Assembly: GCA_946894095.1 (NCBI GenBank)
Contig: OX335653.1
Span: forward strand, 10,049,001 to 10,113,000
Length of the DNA stretch: 64,000 nucleotides
Direction: 5' to 3'
DNA from: Incurvaria masculella
Lineage: Eukaryota; Arthropoda; Insecta; Lepidoptera; Incurvariidae
Shown: piece by piece, positions 44,346 to 55,668 of the stretch
Layout: each line of letters begins with the position of its first letter
How positions within the stretch are numbered: position 1 is the first letter of the stretch
The notes under the pieces: generated by a model
What the model saw: only the letters and a program-made list of their open reading frames with translations
What the model was told of the DNA's origin: nothing
Databases searched by the model: none
Translations under genes and position numbers: made by a program

Positions 44346-44999
44346 ATACTATATAGTTTGCAGACATCGATGTTGGTATTTAAGAGTTAGAAAATAAAAT
44401 AAGGAACGAAATAAGATATTAGAGCCCCTATATGTCTGCTTGCTCAACCTGGTTGTTAACGCTGAACGAATTTTAATGAATATATGTACAGACACAATGA
44501 AATCTACATTACGAATACCAATTGCTTTCTCATTTTGGGAAGGATTATTGATAACGTTATGCAGATATGTTTATACCTCTTCTGTTCCTATTATAATGTT
44601 CTTTGTTTCAATTTAGAATTGTATTCTACTGTGTGGTACTCAGTCATGTAACCATAATTTTAATTCCTATAGAGATACTGCTAGTGGAAAACTTGTTTAA
44701 GCCGAAACCTAACTATATAAAGATGACAAGGTTTCGTATTCATAGTTATAAATAGGTGTAGGTAATACAAGAACGTTCTTGGTGTAAATAGGAGTCATTG
44801 ACGTAACATAAATAAATTATTCGGGATATTAATTATATGAGTTAATCTTAAAAAACCTTAATCTTTAATGGAGTTTTGCTATTTGTGCGTATCAAAAAGT
44901 ACAAGTATCCATACATAATAAATAGTTCATGTATTAGTGCATTTCGTTCGTGGTTAAGATTTCATAGAATCCTATCTTATCCTTACATACAAATAACGT
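44346..44999. other. AT-rich, nothing recognised
   Basis: No gene or repeat assigned. Confidence 0.4.
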
Positions 45000-45004
45000 G
45001 GTAG

Positions 45005-45190
45005 AGTGAATCGCCCCCGGGTTGCTAACAACTCATTAAATGAACGAACAAAGAAAATGATCCATGTTTTCCATTTAGTTCAATTTGGCCGTGATTTGTA
45101 AGGAAAGTCATGGCATGGCACTTAGTTCCATATGGTGCGTTAGTCTAATAGCATGATATGTAATAATATACAGACTAGCATGGCCAATTT
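45005..45190 (+). repeat. decayed SINE 3' half
   Basis: ATGATCCATGTTTTCCATTT, GTTCAATTTGGCCGTG and GTCATGGCATGGCACTTAGT follow the order of the body tail. Confidence 0.6.
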
Positions 45191-46554
45191 ATTAGACGCA
45201 AACGAAAAAGTGGTGGTTTTGTAGCTTTATTTAAAAATAAATCTTTGTTTTCTGAGCAATTTCTTTCTGTAAAAGGGTTTTGACTTTTAGCAGAATTGTT
45301 ACAACATACATTTTTCGCGGAGACAGATCTTTTTTTCGACCCATTATCGTTTTAGATGGTAAAGTTCAAAATATCACCAAATGGTTACTTGGTATAACAT
45401 CGAAAAAAAATCTTGAAATTTTAATCCCCAAACACTTTTTATTTCTTTTTAGGTTAGGCTTTTAAAATAACATGCAAAATATTAAAATCCGACCAAAAAC
45501 ACTTATCTGCACCAACACAAGTGAAATGAAAAGGTTTTGTGTCAAACACATGCCAAAATGTACTTATGGGTGTTGCCAGCAATTAAAGTTGGAATGAGTG
45601 TTGAAAGTACACATTGACAACATTGACAAGAAAAAGTACATATTGCCGATTCCATTATGCCTAATTTATGAATTCCATGCGGTACGGAAAGATTATTTCA
45701 CAATTGTACAATTATTTCCACGAAATTATAATAATGTTTAATGTAAACGTGGCCAAATGATCTGGCCACGTCTGTAAATAGTGTAGTATTAGCAATCTGT
45801 ACTTTTTTTATGTAACTGGATGACATTAAAAATATGAAGCTTTCGTCCTGGCTGCGATCGGGCGTCCAGGATGGCGGGAAGGTAAAGGCTAGGCGTGTCT
45901 CATCTAGTGGTGATTTGTATGTTGTTATGATATATACTCCTGTGTTTTTGACATGTTGGACGTTTGAGCGGGTTGCGCCATCTATTGGTAGTGCCATGCT
46001 AGCTAGCTTATATGCATATGTTTGTTGCATTTGCTGGCATGTGAAGCTCTTTGTAGAGGACGCTAGGTCGCCACAAGGATATCATAAACATTGAAAATTA
46101 TCTCAAGAATACATGTACTTGTTCACTTTTATATCAGCACACTTCAAATATTTAGATGGCTCATGAAAGGACAAAACGAGTGGGCTGGTGCAAGTAATCT
46201 AAGATGAAAGTACATAAATATGGCCTCACCCCTCAGTGTACTCGTGTCTGGTAGTCTAATGCATTAAAACGAATTGATTTCTTCGCTAATAAACAGTTCA
46301 CGCTCACCAAATGCCCGCCACTTTACTCAGGTCGTTGTCCCGAGTTCGATTCGTTGTTCGGCGTCATAGTGGCTCTCCGATATGAGCTTCAATTGATACA
46401 AGTCATCGAGCATGAAAGTTGTGAGGGGTTACATGTTAAGATATTTCAATTTCTTTGCATTTGCAATAAAGGCGATGACATCTTTTATAGCGTTTTGCTC
46501 ATCGTCATGTCCAAGACCAAAGAATGAACACTCTTCGTAGTGTCTCATGCGAGG
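45191..46554. other. unassigned
   Basis: A GC-balanced patch at 45830-46080 has an open plus frame of 86 codons without a recognised domain. ACGTGGCC and GGCCACGT make a hairpin at 45748-45772. It was not called as a gene. Confidence 0.4.
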
Positions 46555-47075
46555 TTTAGTAATCTCAGTAATCTCAGGTGGAAGTGCGAGGAATATGTTG
46601 AAATCTCAGTAATCTAAGGTCCGGGAATTCTGATGGGAGTCCGAGAAATCTCTAGAAATCTTGGGAATCTGGTGTACAATTGTTTAGTAATCTCAGTAGT
46701 CTTAGGTGGGAGTCCGGAGAATCTGGTGAGAGCCTCCGAGGAATCTCTGGAAATCTGGGAATGTTTTTCACAACTTTTTCTTTTTGCTCATCTTTTTTTT
46801 GTTTCAGTATGAGAGTTAAACTGAAATAGGAACTATTTTTGCTCATTCGAAATGCCCGCTCAAAAAACAAAGATTTTTGGTTATGTTAGAATTCTAGAAT
46901 TCTCTAAGTCATCTTAAGAAATCCCAGAACCCCTAAGAATCTTCAGTAATCCCTTGGGAATCTTTGGTAGTTCTTTAAGAATCATGAATGTTTGAAAATC
47001 GCCAAGAATCTTTGGAAATCTCCTGGAATCTTTGGAAATCTTTGGTAGTCCTTGGGAATCCTGAGTCCTGAAATC
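46555..47075. repeat. degenerate AATCT/GGAATCT minisatellite
   Basis: GGAATCT, AAATCT, TAATCTC and GAATCTTTGG words recur tens of times at irregular spacing, split by about 130 bp of non-repetitive DNA (46770-46900). Confidence 0.75.
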
Positions 47076-47610
47076 TTTGAATTGAATTAATTTTTGATTA
47101 GTGGTAATCTTGGCATACACTTTTTGCTCGAGTGACTGACCCCTCGGTATTATGGATCACTTAACCTTGGCAACATTTAGCCAGAAATAACGGGAGCCGA
47201 CACGCGTGTTCAAACGCGATATTGAAGGTCACGTGAGTAATGCTGTTTGTTACATATCCTTGGTTGTTTGAAGTGATGACTGACGCCATACTGACGCGCA
47301 ATCAGCGCTGATCCTAGCAGCTAAGACCACGTACTGCCTGCCACTAATACTTTAATCGGGGATTGAGGATGAAGTCAGAGTCCACAGAGCTTGTTGGATA
47401 ATCACAATACTGGCCTCTGTCCACTTCTGGATCAAAAGGATTCCTCTTATCCGTAAAATAGGTAATTCCTCATGTTATACCTTTTATATACCGTTTTAGT
47501 GCTCTTTATTCGAATTCGTTTTTACGGTAACTTAAATATTGTTGTACGCACAGTACAGGAAAATGGCATCGAAGTTTGTTGTTTGTATTAATTTCAGAAA
47601 TAATTTCTCA
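47076..47610. other. unassigned
   Basis: No gene or element recognised. Confidence 0.4.
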
Positions 47611-47614
47611 AAGT

Positions 47615-48200
47615 AGTGCTCTAAAATAGCTTTCGTCAATTCAGTTCCCACCCACACATCTCTTCCAAAACGTCTGCGACTATCTTGGTTTTTTTTTATG
47701 TGACTGGACATGGATGGCTAATACCACAAGTTCTGTCATGGTATTAGCCCAACACACCACATGGGAACTAGGTGCCATGCCAGGACCTTCCTTATATTGC
47801 ACGGCTACATTGAACTGGATGGAAAACACGGACAATTTTCATTGCCGCTTCGACCATCGTTCATCCAATACGATGGTACCAACCCGGGCGGGATAAACCC
47901 TACCACCTAGCAAGTAAGGAAGGGGACCTACAGCTTAACGTGGAATCCGAACCACGGCCAGCCTCTCTCAACGGTCGAATGGTCACCCATCCAAGACCAA
48001 ACCGGACCCAGCGTTGCTTAACTTTGGAGAGCGATCGCCGAAGTGTCGCGCCACTGGGCCACTGAGGCTGACAAGTATGTTAAAGTTGGATTGGTAGTTT
48101 TTGAAAATTGGAGACAGCGGGTCCTATCAAGAACGTTACAAGAGGTCCCATAGTAAACGCGCTCGATACCATATTTCCTTACTTTTTATCTATGGATGCA
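47615..48200 (+). repeat. repeat family D split by a 5S-type SINE
   Basis: The left part has TCAGTTCCCACCCACACATC and CGTCTGCGACTAT. The right part has TAAAGTTGGATTGGTAGTTT and GGAGACAGCGGGTCC. The SINE lies between them. Confidence 0.7.
47695..48072 (-). mobile_element. 5S rRNA-derived SINE, near full length
   Basis: The minus strand has a short tRNA-like start (TGGCCCAGTGGCGCGACAC), then the 5S internal-promoter-like region AAAGTTAAGCAACGCTGGGT and TCTTGGATGGGTGACC (47978-48026). Next is the same body as the tRNA-SINEs (CCCGGGTTGGTACCATCG, TGTTTTCCATCCAGTTCAAT) and an A-rich end (T run at 47690-47698 on plus). Other copies are at 58600 and 60560. Confidence 0.85.
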
Positions 48201-49264
48201 GTCCTTCCTGACTCGACGTCTGTGAATGTCTCAATCCAATATTTTCGATATTTATTAGTCAGTTCTATAAAAACGATTTAGGCATCGCTTTTAGTGATAG
48301 AGGAAAATTAAACTTTCGCGTCCATATTTTTTTAAAGTTCTGGGCCTTTTCTTTGCTGTGAGATATTGTATCCAAAATAAAACGCCACGCAGGGAACTGA
48401 CAAGGGAAGTAATGTGCGCTGATATTGGGACCCGAAATTGTTTTACATCACGAACCATCCAATACGACTGTCGTTGCATGATTTATGACAGCGGAATACC
48501 TCATACCCAGCAAGTGAATGCTCGTATAAATAATCGAATGTCTTTGCAGAAATGTTACTGTGGATTTGAATATCGGTTTTATCTAGTTTGCATATGGCGG
48601 GCGGGGTGCATGTATACGAGGATTTAAGTCTACATTGGCAACATTAATTTAAGGGGTTGTTCTAACCGATATTTTGCTGATATCACTTTTGTACGTCCGT
48701 AATTTACACTATTTATCTTGTTGTCAAATGTAGTAAAATATTTTTTTTCTGTATACTATCTGTAGTTATAACAAACTTTTAAACCAAGCATATGTCATGG
48801 ATAATATTATTGTACTTATACATTTAAATGCATTTGTATGTAAATTGTATGTAATTTGTAGATAACGATTTAGGCTAGACGGATTGAAATAAATAGATTT
48901 AGTTCATTTCAAATGTCAATTATTGTAGAATACGATCTGAAATTTACAACCCAATTATTAAATATAATCGATTGTAAGCACCAGCAACCTCCTATTTTAA
49001 TATTAATCAACATTTTGCTTGAGTCTTCTGAAATGTTAAACATAACGAGCGAATATTTAGTTCACCGAAGTGACTTAAAACGGTGGCTCCAGCGATCATT
49101 AATCAGGCAACTTTTACAATTCGGCTCCGATAACAAATGAAAGTTGTTTACTTGGCTCCCTGAAAGGCATTTTAGGATCCCGAGACATCTTTGGGGACTA
49201 CTTAAATTTTCTTAGCACTCGAAAAGAGCCATTATTGTATCTTTCGCGACTTATGTCTGTGGCA
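48201..49264. other. AT-rich, nothing recognised
   Basis: No gene is supported; the open frames have no domains. Confidence 0.4.
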
Positions 49265-49365
49265 CAGAAGAGATAAGGAAGAAGAAGTGTCATGTGGGCG
49301 TTTGTATGGGAAGCGGACCGCGCGTCGTGTGCCACACAGTCCAAACATTCCCGCGCGGGATTTCG
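49265..49365 (+). repeat. repeat family D, 5' part
   Basis: GTTTGTATGGGAAGCGGACC, GCGCGTCGTGTGCCACACAG and CATTCCCGCGCGGG. Confidence 0.5.
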
Positions 49366-49580
49366 AGCTTATAAAAACCATGTCGGCCAGCCTGGTGCTT
49401 CTTTACACCGTGTTTGAAGGACCCCGGGTTGTATTTGGGGGAAATACCTCAGAAGGGAGTTCATTCCATTGTTTTCCGACCCTATAGATGAAGATCGGTG
49501 GGTTCTTATTTTTGCAATGGCGACTGTGAATATGTGCATTTTCTCCCCGTTCCGCTTTGACCCATGGCAGGCATCCGTCA
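49366..49580 (-). pseudogene. LINE ORF2 C-terminal fragment, frameshifted
   Basis: The minus strand gives WNELPSEVFPP in one frame and PKYNPGSFKHGVKKHQAGRH in another, so one frameshift is present. It is the same family as 6925-7135. Confidence 0.6.
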
Positions 49581-49638
49581 CTCCTAAATACCTACTGAGA
49601 TCTTCACCTACGGCGCTAGGGAACCCGAGGTTCCAAAT

Positions 49639-49845
49639 TCAGTCAGGGCCGCCGCGCGCACACGCTCGCACGTCCGCTACGTCCAGTCGATCAGTCGCTT
49701 CGGAAAGCGCACTTTCGCCGTTTTTCTTCGTAATAATGTCTAATCATCATAGAATTAAATATGATAACTGTTGCGTGAACGGATCTCATAGTACACAGAA
49801 GAATTTGAAGGTACCTTTCTTTACGCTACCGTAATATTCTGAAAG
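49639..49845 (+). pseudogene. broken THAP-like first exon with promoter
   Basis: An initiator-like TCAGTC is at 49639-49644 (another at 49691), then a CpG-rich leader, ATG at 49736-49738 and a 32-codon frame: MSNHHRIKYDNCCVNGSHST then QKNLKVPFFTLP, TAA at 49832-49834, and donor GAAAG/GTAAGT at 49845/49846. THAP domains start with a Cys pair (C-x2-4-C) and a FFxxP-type motif. Here the expected second Cys (after CCVNG) is Ser, and the stop falls straight after TLP although the frame continues YSER to the donor. It reads as a decayed THAP exon. No further THAP exon was found. Alternatively it is a 32-residue peptide gene, which is less likely. Confidence 0.45.
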
Positions 49846-49852
49846 GTAAGTT

Positions 49853-50117
49853 TGTTTTTTTAGTTTAGGTCTATTGACGTTTTGCCTTTATGTAGATAGG
49901 TATGTGGTATAGTGTTATGAGGGGCCTATTGAATGGACACATATTTAACTGGTATCAGCACAGCACTTTTTTATACATTAGATAGTATTTATCCATGTAT
50001 TACAAGCAAAAACAACAAAAATTGGTTTCGTCCAGTGAAAGAATAATGGGCAATCATTTGTGGCAGCTCCAGGTACTTATTGCCTATTCTCCTTTGCTGC
50101 ATGTAGTTTGTTTTTTG
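49853..50117. other. unassigned
   Basis: Intron-like sequence after the donor at 49845/49846, with no acceptor-exon pair. Confidence 0.35.
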
Positions 50118-50228
50118 CCGTACCAGGACCTTTCTTTCATGAGCACGGCGACATTGAACTGAATGGAAAACACGGACAATGTTTCATTACCGTTTGGACC
50201 ATCTTTTTATCAAATGTTATATTATCAA
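50118..50228 (-). repeat. SINE 3' part
   Basis: CCAGGACCTTTCTTTCATGA, CATTGAACTGAATGGAAAAC and ACACGGACAATG match the complement of the SINE body. Confidence 0.65.
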
Positions 50229-50247
50229 CCTGGCCTTAATCAACAAT

Positions 50248-50355
50248 GCCAAACAACACTAGACCAAAGTACATCGAAAACACCGAAATACACCGTTAAA
50301 GCCAATCAACACTAAACAATATTAACAACACCGAAAAACAATAAACAACACATAA
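50248..50355. repeat. AC-rich low-complexity stretch
   Basis: CAACAC, ACCGAAA and AACAAC words recur without a fixed unit. Confidence 0.5.
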
Positions 50356-50455
50356 CAGCACCAGGCATATTTGAGACGCAAACTCTTAAAAATAATAATT
50401 GTAGACACATTATCTAATATCTAATAAATAATATAAAGGGGAAAGTTTGTAATAA

Positions 50456-50700
50456 TGGATGGATGGATGGATGGATGGATGGATGTTTGTTACTCTTTCA
50501 CGTAAAAACTACTGAATGGATTCTAATGAAACTTTACAATAATATAGCTTATACATCAGAATAACACATAGGCTACAATTTATGTGCCCATGGGCTTTAG
50601 AACTTTCACGGGGCTGCGAAAACGATGCCGGTAGCGATACTTCACACTAGGGGGAGAGGAGCCGGGGGCGGTGGCGGGGAGCGGCGGCGGGGGGAGGGCA
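50456..50700 (+). repeat. (GATG)n-headed lepidopteran repeat with G-rich end
   Basis: Seven GGAT units, then TTTGTTACTCTTTCACGTAA, AACTACTGAATGGATTCTAA and AACACATAGGCTACAATTTA, then a GGGGGCGG-rich run. The inverted copy is at 55800-56045. The pattern resembles microsatellite-associated Helitron-type repeats known from Lepidoptera. Confidence 0.7.
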
Positions 50701-51059
50701 GACGTCGTGACTGTTTGGTGTCCGTTTGGCGAATTTTCAAGGCACTAGCGATTTGTAAAACTTAGTACATGTACATTTAACTACCCGGGAATTAGGATTG
50801 GCTAAATATAATTCAGTTCCGCTTACGCTAAGATGGGGCTGTCATACAAACTGCAATGCTATGCACGGCTCGGCTTTGCGGCGGCAGCGCTTACTTTTAC
50901 TGAAGTACGGCTTGGTATTTCCTGCAACTTTAGGACTACTTGGCATCACGCTAAATCGCCGGAGGAGCGACCAACAGAATAAAATCCTTGAGAACCAATT
51001 ACTCGATTTAAATGTGCATTGTATCTACGTCTAGCCTGATTCTACTAAACACTTATAGA

Positions 51060-51554
51060 TTACATAATATAACGCTTCATTACCAGAAGGGTAAGTAGTG
51101 AGTCTTAAAGTCTTATAACATGCGAACCACTTACCTGATTTATATGCGTATTTTATCAATGTATAGCATCTCTGGGAGCAGTCAGGTTCGAGATGGGTTA
51201 CTGTTTTCGATGTTGAGGCTGGCTGTGGGTTGGAGTCCACGCAAAACTTACCTACGTTACACGTTACTTACTAGGTAAGCAATGTAGCAGTGAAAGTGCA
51301 GAAAGGTTCTCGCGGCAAATGTTTTTTTTTTTTAAATAGCCACCAAACGTCAACGAAGCTCTAAATGGGAATTATTGGATGTTTCTCATTAAATCATGCT
51401 ATTTCGGCTCGAACGATCTTGATTAAATTTGGTACATGGATACATTGTCCTGGACCAGTTTGACCCTATTTTGGACCAGTCATGTGGGCTACTTTTTATC
51501 CATGAGATAATTTAGCCGACACTAACCCGAGCGGAGCCGGGTACCGCAGCTAGT
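51060..51554 (+). mobile_element. non-autonomous Helitron-like element, copy 1
   Basis: The 3' end has the hairpin ACCCG/CGGGT (51525-51542), about 7 bases, then CTAG at 51550-51553 followed by T, the Helitron 3' signature. The body aligns with 56990-57494 (TTTGCGTATTTTATCAA-type words, TTACGAAGCTCTAAATGG-type words, GATTAAATTTGGTA). The 5' end is not defined. Confidence 0.7.
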
Positions 51555-51839
51555 AATAAAATATTTTGGAAAGTTTTGCGCCGGCGATGAGCGACGTAAT
51601 AAATACTTTAGCATAACGACAATTAGGATCAAAATTGAAAAATAATTGTCGGGGAGTGCAACTTATGTGCGTAGCACTATTAGTTATTCTGTGCCCATGG
51701 TAGAAAGGGGACGGCGATGCAGCGTTACGTAAAGACGATAGAATACAGAGGGAGACCCTGCATCCCTGCGAAGTTGGAGGGTCTCCAATTCTGGGATACT
51801 TCGGGATCGTCAACGAGACGCATGGCACGACGCTGTATC

Positions 51840-52012
51840 AAGTCAAAGTGCTTGCTTGGAATGTGTTCGCCAAGTCAGTTCCCACAAGCGCAAATCCTCC
51901 GATACACCTGCGACTATGTTATCCTGTGGCATGTACCTTTAATTTGGATTGGTAATTTAAAAACATTGGCGACGACGGGTCTCATTGTAGACGCGCTTGG
52001 TGGCACATTCCT
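51840..52012 (+). repeat. repeat family D
   Basis: TTCGCCAAGTCAGTTCCCAC, CCTGCGACTATGTTATCCTG and GACGGGTCTCATTGTAGACG. Confidence 0.65.
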
Positions 52013-52014
52013 TC

Positions 52015-52322
52015 TTTTTTAGGGTAATAGGGTTCCATTTTCACCCCAAAGGGTGAAAATGGAACCCTATTACTAAGCCTCCGCTGTCCATCCGTCCGTC
52101 CGTCTATCAGAGGGCTGTATCTCATGAACCGAAATAGGTAGGCAGCTAAAATTTTCACAGAGCATGTATTTATTTTTCCGCTGTAACAACAAATAGGTAA
52201 AATTAAAAAAATATAAAATTAAAGGGACCCATACAAAAAACGTGATTTTTTTGTGTTAAATCTTGTACGATGGCCGGAACCCTTCGTGTGCGATTCCGAC
52301 TCGCACTTGGCCGATTTTTTAA
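52015..52322 (+). repeat. GGGTTCCGTACC-headed repeat, copy 4
   Basis: The head is a perfect 20-bp hairpin (52026-52045 with 52052-52071). The rest has (CCGT)n, GGGCTGTATCTCATGAACCG and TCCGACTCGCACTTGGCCG. Confidence 0.88.
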
Positions 52323-53082
52323 TCTGAAGGCTGTATCTTACGTGTTTACGAAGTTAACCACATACTACCATTTTTTCTAAACATGTTGTGAATATTTTGA
52401 TAGTCGTCGAATGCTACGCCGACAATTTTCACGGCCTTTGTAATACAAGAATTCACATTTCAACGACCATTTTTTTTTCGAAAACACTGATTAACAAACA
52501 ATATTGGCTTAAACAAGATCCGGATGATATCAAAAAGTCCAAGGTACAGATAAATTATCGTTTCGTTATCTTCGATACAACCAGTAATCGAACAATCAAC
52601 AATGTCCGAATGGACGTGTCTAACTTATTAATAATATCAAAATAAATAAACCCGTTGACCTTCTCGCGTCACAAAATTGTATTCTGGGGTTTGGCTCTCG
52701 CGCAAAGGCTCAAAAAAATATGCACTAACATTTATCTACAGATTAATTATTTTCTAGTCTATTTTGCTATTATTTCGATATAATCAATTCCAACATATAA
52801 TATTTTTATTATATTATATTTATTTATAATAGTTTTATTTACACTACGAGTGTAAACGAAAACCGCGCTAAATTTTCAGGGGGAATATTTGGTCCTGTGA
52901 ATGGCAAAATACTAAATGGCATGTGATTTATATTATCATAAGGCATTTCACACAGGGAATGATAATGAAGTGAGCACCTACTTAATGCATTTCATGTTAA
53001 CTGATGGGGTAGATTATTTATGTAGGTCTGAATAAAAAAACGAAAAGCTGCAATTTACTCACAAAGTTGATCTTACAAAGTC
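52323..53082. other. AT-rich, nothing recognised
   Basis: No gene or repeat assigned. Confidence 0.4.
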
Positions 53083-53256
53083 TAAGGCTGAGATAAATAG
53101 TCGTAACAGAAACTAAGACTAACGGATAACAGTACTTTGTGACGTCACTTTGACACATTTTGTATGGACTAAATCTCAAAGTAATGCAAATTGACGTCAC
53201 AAAGTACTACTTTTCGTTAGCCTTAGTTTCGGTTACGACTATTTATCTCAGCCTAA
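53083..53256. repeat. fold-back MITE with arms of about 62 bp
   Basis: AGGCTGAGATAAATAGTCGT at the left and ACGACTATTTATCTCAGCCT at the right are exact complements. The inner TACTTTGTGACGTCA is also shared. The spacer is about 50 bp. Confidence 0.85.
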
Positions 53257-54539
53257 GTGCTTGTTATCGAATTGTTTCCATGCAACTGTTTTCTTTTCCG
53301 CTCATTCTTTTATCTCTTGTGGCACATATCACAGGAATTTGATCAAATTGATCTGGGGAAGAACGAGTCCTCCTGTTAATTTCTCTGTTTACCAGTATAT
53401 GTATAAACTTTTTGAGGTCCGGCTCAGCTCGGGTCAATGTCGTTTCTAACTGATGTCGGGCTAAACCTTACATTTTATGTTATATGAGTTTCCCATAAAA
53501 AACTTTCATCGCCATTTTAGCTTAATTTTAACCGCCTATTTTGCCTATGTCTTTTGCCAAGGTCCAGACTCTATACCGATTTTCATCAAAATTGGTTAAG
53601 CGGTTTAAGCGTAAAATCTTAACAGACAGACAAACAGAGTTGCTTTCGCATTTATAATATTAATATGGATTACAAAAATAACTGCTATTTTCACAACTTT
53701 ATTCGAATCATAAAAAAAATGTGGCCCAATCTGTACTTTATAATTCTGAGTGATAAAGGCGTTTTACGTTGTTTTTACGAGGCTTAAGAGAGTAAGATAA
53801 GTAATGTATGAATCTTAAAGCATTAAATTCGTTTGCAATTTGGCAAATGATTTGATTCTACAGTGGGCTCGAAAGTATCGAAACTAAATCAATAATATAT
53901 AAGCGCAGAATAGTTACGCACTTCGTTATTCTCGAAACTGTCAACCCTGAGGCATGAACAGAAGTTTATAAGATGTTGCTATAGAAACACGCAAATCTAT
54001 TTCAGAGGGATCGTTCGATCACTTGGAATTGGGATGCTGATTTTAAATACTTTCACGATATCCCGAATTGATCCAAAGTATAATTACCTCATTAATATTC
54101 CGATTTATCATTCTTGTATGCTTTTATTAGTCACCACATTACCGCTTTGAAAATAAGCGGAATCCATGAGATGAAGTTCAGACCATCAATATTTTTGCTT
54201 AGTGTTGGGCGTTGGTATTAATAGTAGGTTTCTGGTTTTACTTACCTGATATATAGGGTTCGAAAAAAATTATTGAGTTATCGATGTGTTATTTTAAATG
54301 GTGAAGACCGCATTAAAATCTGACCAGTAATTTTCTAGATATTCGCATTTAAAAACTGTCGAAACATTACATTTTCCATACATTTAAAATTAAAATATTT
54401 TTTAAAAGTATTTAATTGATTAAAAATAAAAAAAAACACGAAAAATGTGTTCAATATCGAATATAGATTACGTAGTTGAAAAAAAGAATCGGACTTTCTT
54501 TTACACCTGTATAGGTATGATAGGTCCCGGTAGTAACAA
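53257..54539. other. mostly unassigned; LINE tail at 53565-53665
   Basis: CATCAAAATTGGTTAAGCGG, GACAGACAAACAGAGTTGC and TTCGCATTTATAATATTAAT look like an RTE-type 3' end. The rest is AT-rich. Confidence 0.45.
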
Positions 54540-54970
54540 AAACTTTTACCAAAAAAGTAACCGACTTCAAAATAAAAGCACTAAAAAGTAAAAAAATAAT
54601 TGCCATTTTTGGATACGATTATTTAATATTTTGAGTTACTTTTATGTTAAAGTTTTTTTATTTGTTTATTTTTATTGAATCTGAAGTACACTAACTAATT
54701 TGTTCACGTCATTACCAATAAAAAAAGAATCATCGAAATCGGTTGAGTTATTCGTCCATTTCTCGCGCACATACTAAATACAAATTTAAGACTTATGTGG
54801 TCAGAACTTAACCAAATTAAAATGGGACCACATGGGAAGCACCAGCTTTCAAATAAAAAAAACAATCATCAAAATTGGTTCACCCATGCAAAAGTTATGA
54901 GGTAACAAACATACAAAAAAAAACATACAGACGAATTGATAACCTCCTCCTTTTTTGAAGTCGGTTGAAA
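54540..54970. repeat. AACCGACTTC element, full-length relative of 1-430
   Basis: AAGTAACCGACTTCAAAA and TTTTTTGAAGTCGGTTG form terminal inverted repeats. The interior contains ACTTTTATGTTAAAG-type AT-rich DNA and GAAATCGGTTGAGTTATTCG, present in reverse at 20-60. It has no telomere-type array. Confidence 0.75.
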
Positions 54971-55004
54971 AGTAATTCGTTCGCTTGGAGTTATCGTTGG
55001 CGTT

Positions 55005-55199
55005 CGTTTTGAAATTAAATTTTTCGTAAATCTTACCAAATCATACACTATGCACATTGTCTTTTTTGTGGACAGGTTGCATCTTCCTCATCACGGAGCC
55101 TGTCTTATTCTTAGAAACAGAGAAGGTCTCAGAGCGCAACAGCACGGTTTTGTACTGTGCCCGCAAATGAGTTGAGGCCGCCGGGTTGGGCCACCTTAA
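55005..55199 (+). repeat. TTAA MITE family, 3' part
   Basis: TCGTAAATCTTACCAAATCA, CATCACGGAGCCTGTCTTAT and the end CGGGTTGGGCCACCTTAA match 23930-24143. The 5' half is missing. Confidence 0.8.
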
Positions 55200-55668
55200 A
55201 AAACGTAATTTTAAATATAGTGCCCGAACCCACAGATAACATTATGTAGAAAATCAGAATTTGTCCTGACAAGTCAAGCTATTTTGATTACTATCAGGAT
55301 TTCGGTCTTTATTCGAAATATCAAGGTTTTTTTATTATCCATTGATGCGCACGCATGCCTCATTTTTAAATTTTAGAGGTATGTAACGTGTGTCAGTTTT
55401 ATAACGAATCTGTGTTTGACTGTGAATATTCCATGATAACATGTGAAATTTCAAAAGGAAAGTTATTACAGTTTTTGTAGAACATCAAATTATGACCTAT
55501 TTACTCTTTGGGTTCCCGAGAGGAATAGATAGGAAATAGGCGTTGTTATTTAATTTACGTTGTTATCTTTGCGTCAATGCGCTTAGTTTATGTTTTTCCT
55601 CCTGAAATAAAAAAAAGCTCTAAACACATTTTATCTGACACATTCCAACTCAAACGGCGCTTGTTTTT

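Noticed and set aside
45834..46094. 86-codon plus-strand frame
   Set aside because: No domain recognised and overlapping open frames on the other strand; may be old retroelement DNA.
47978..48040. 5S rRNA gene
   Set aside because: Only the internal-promoter part is 5S-like; the ends are missing and the body of a SINE follows.
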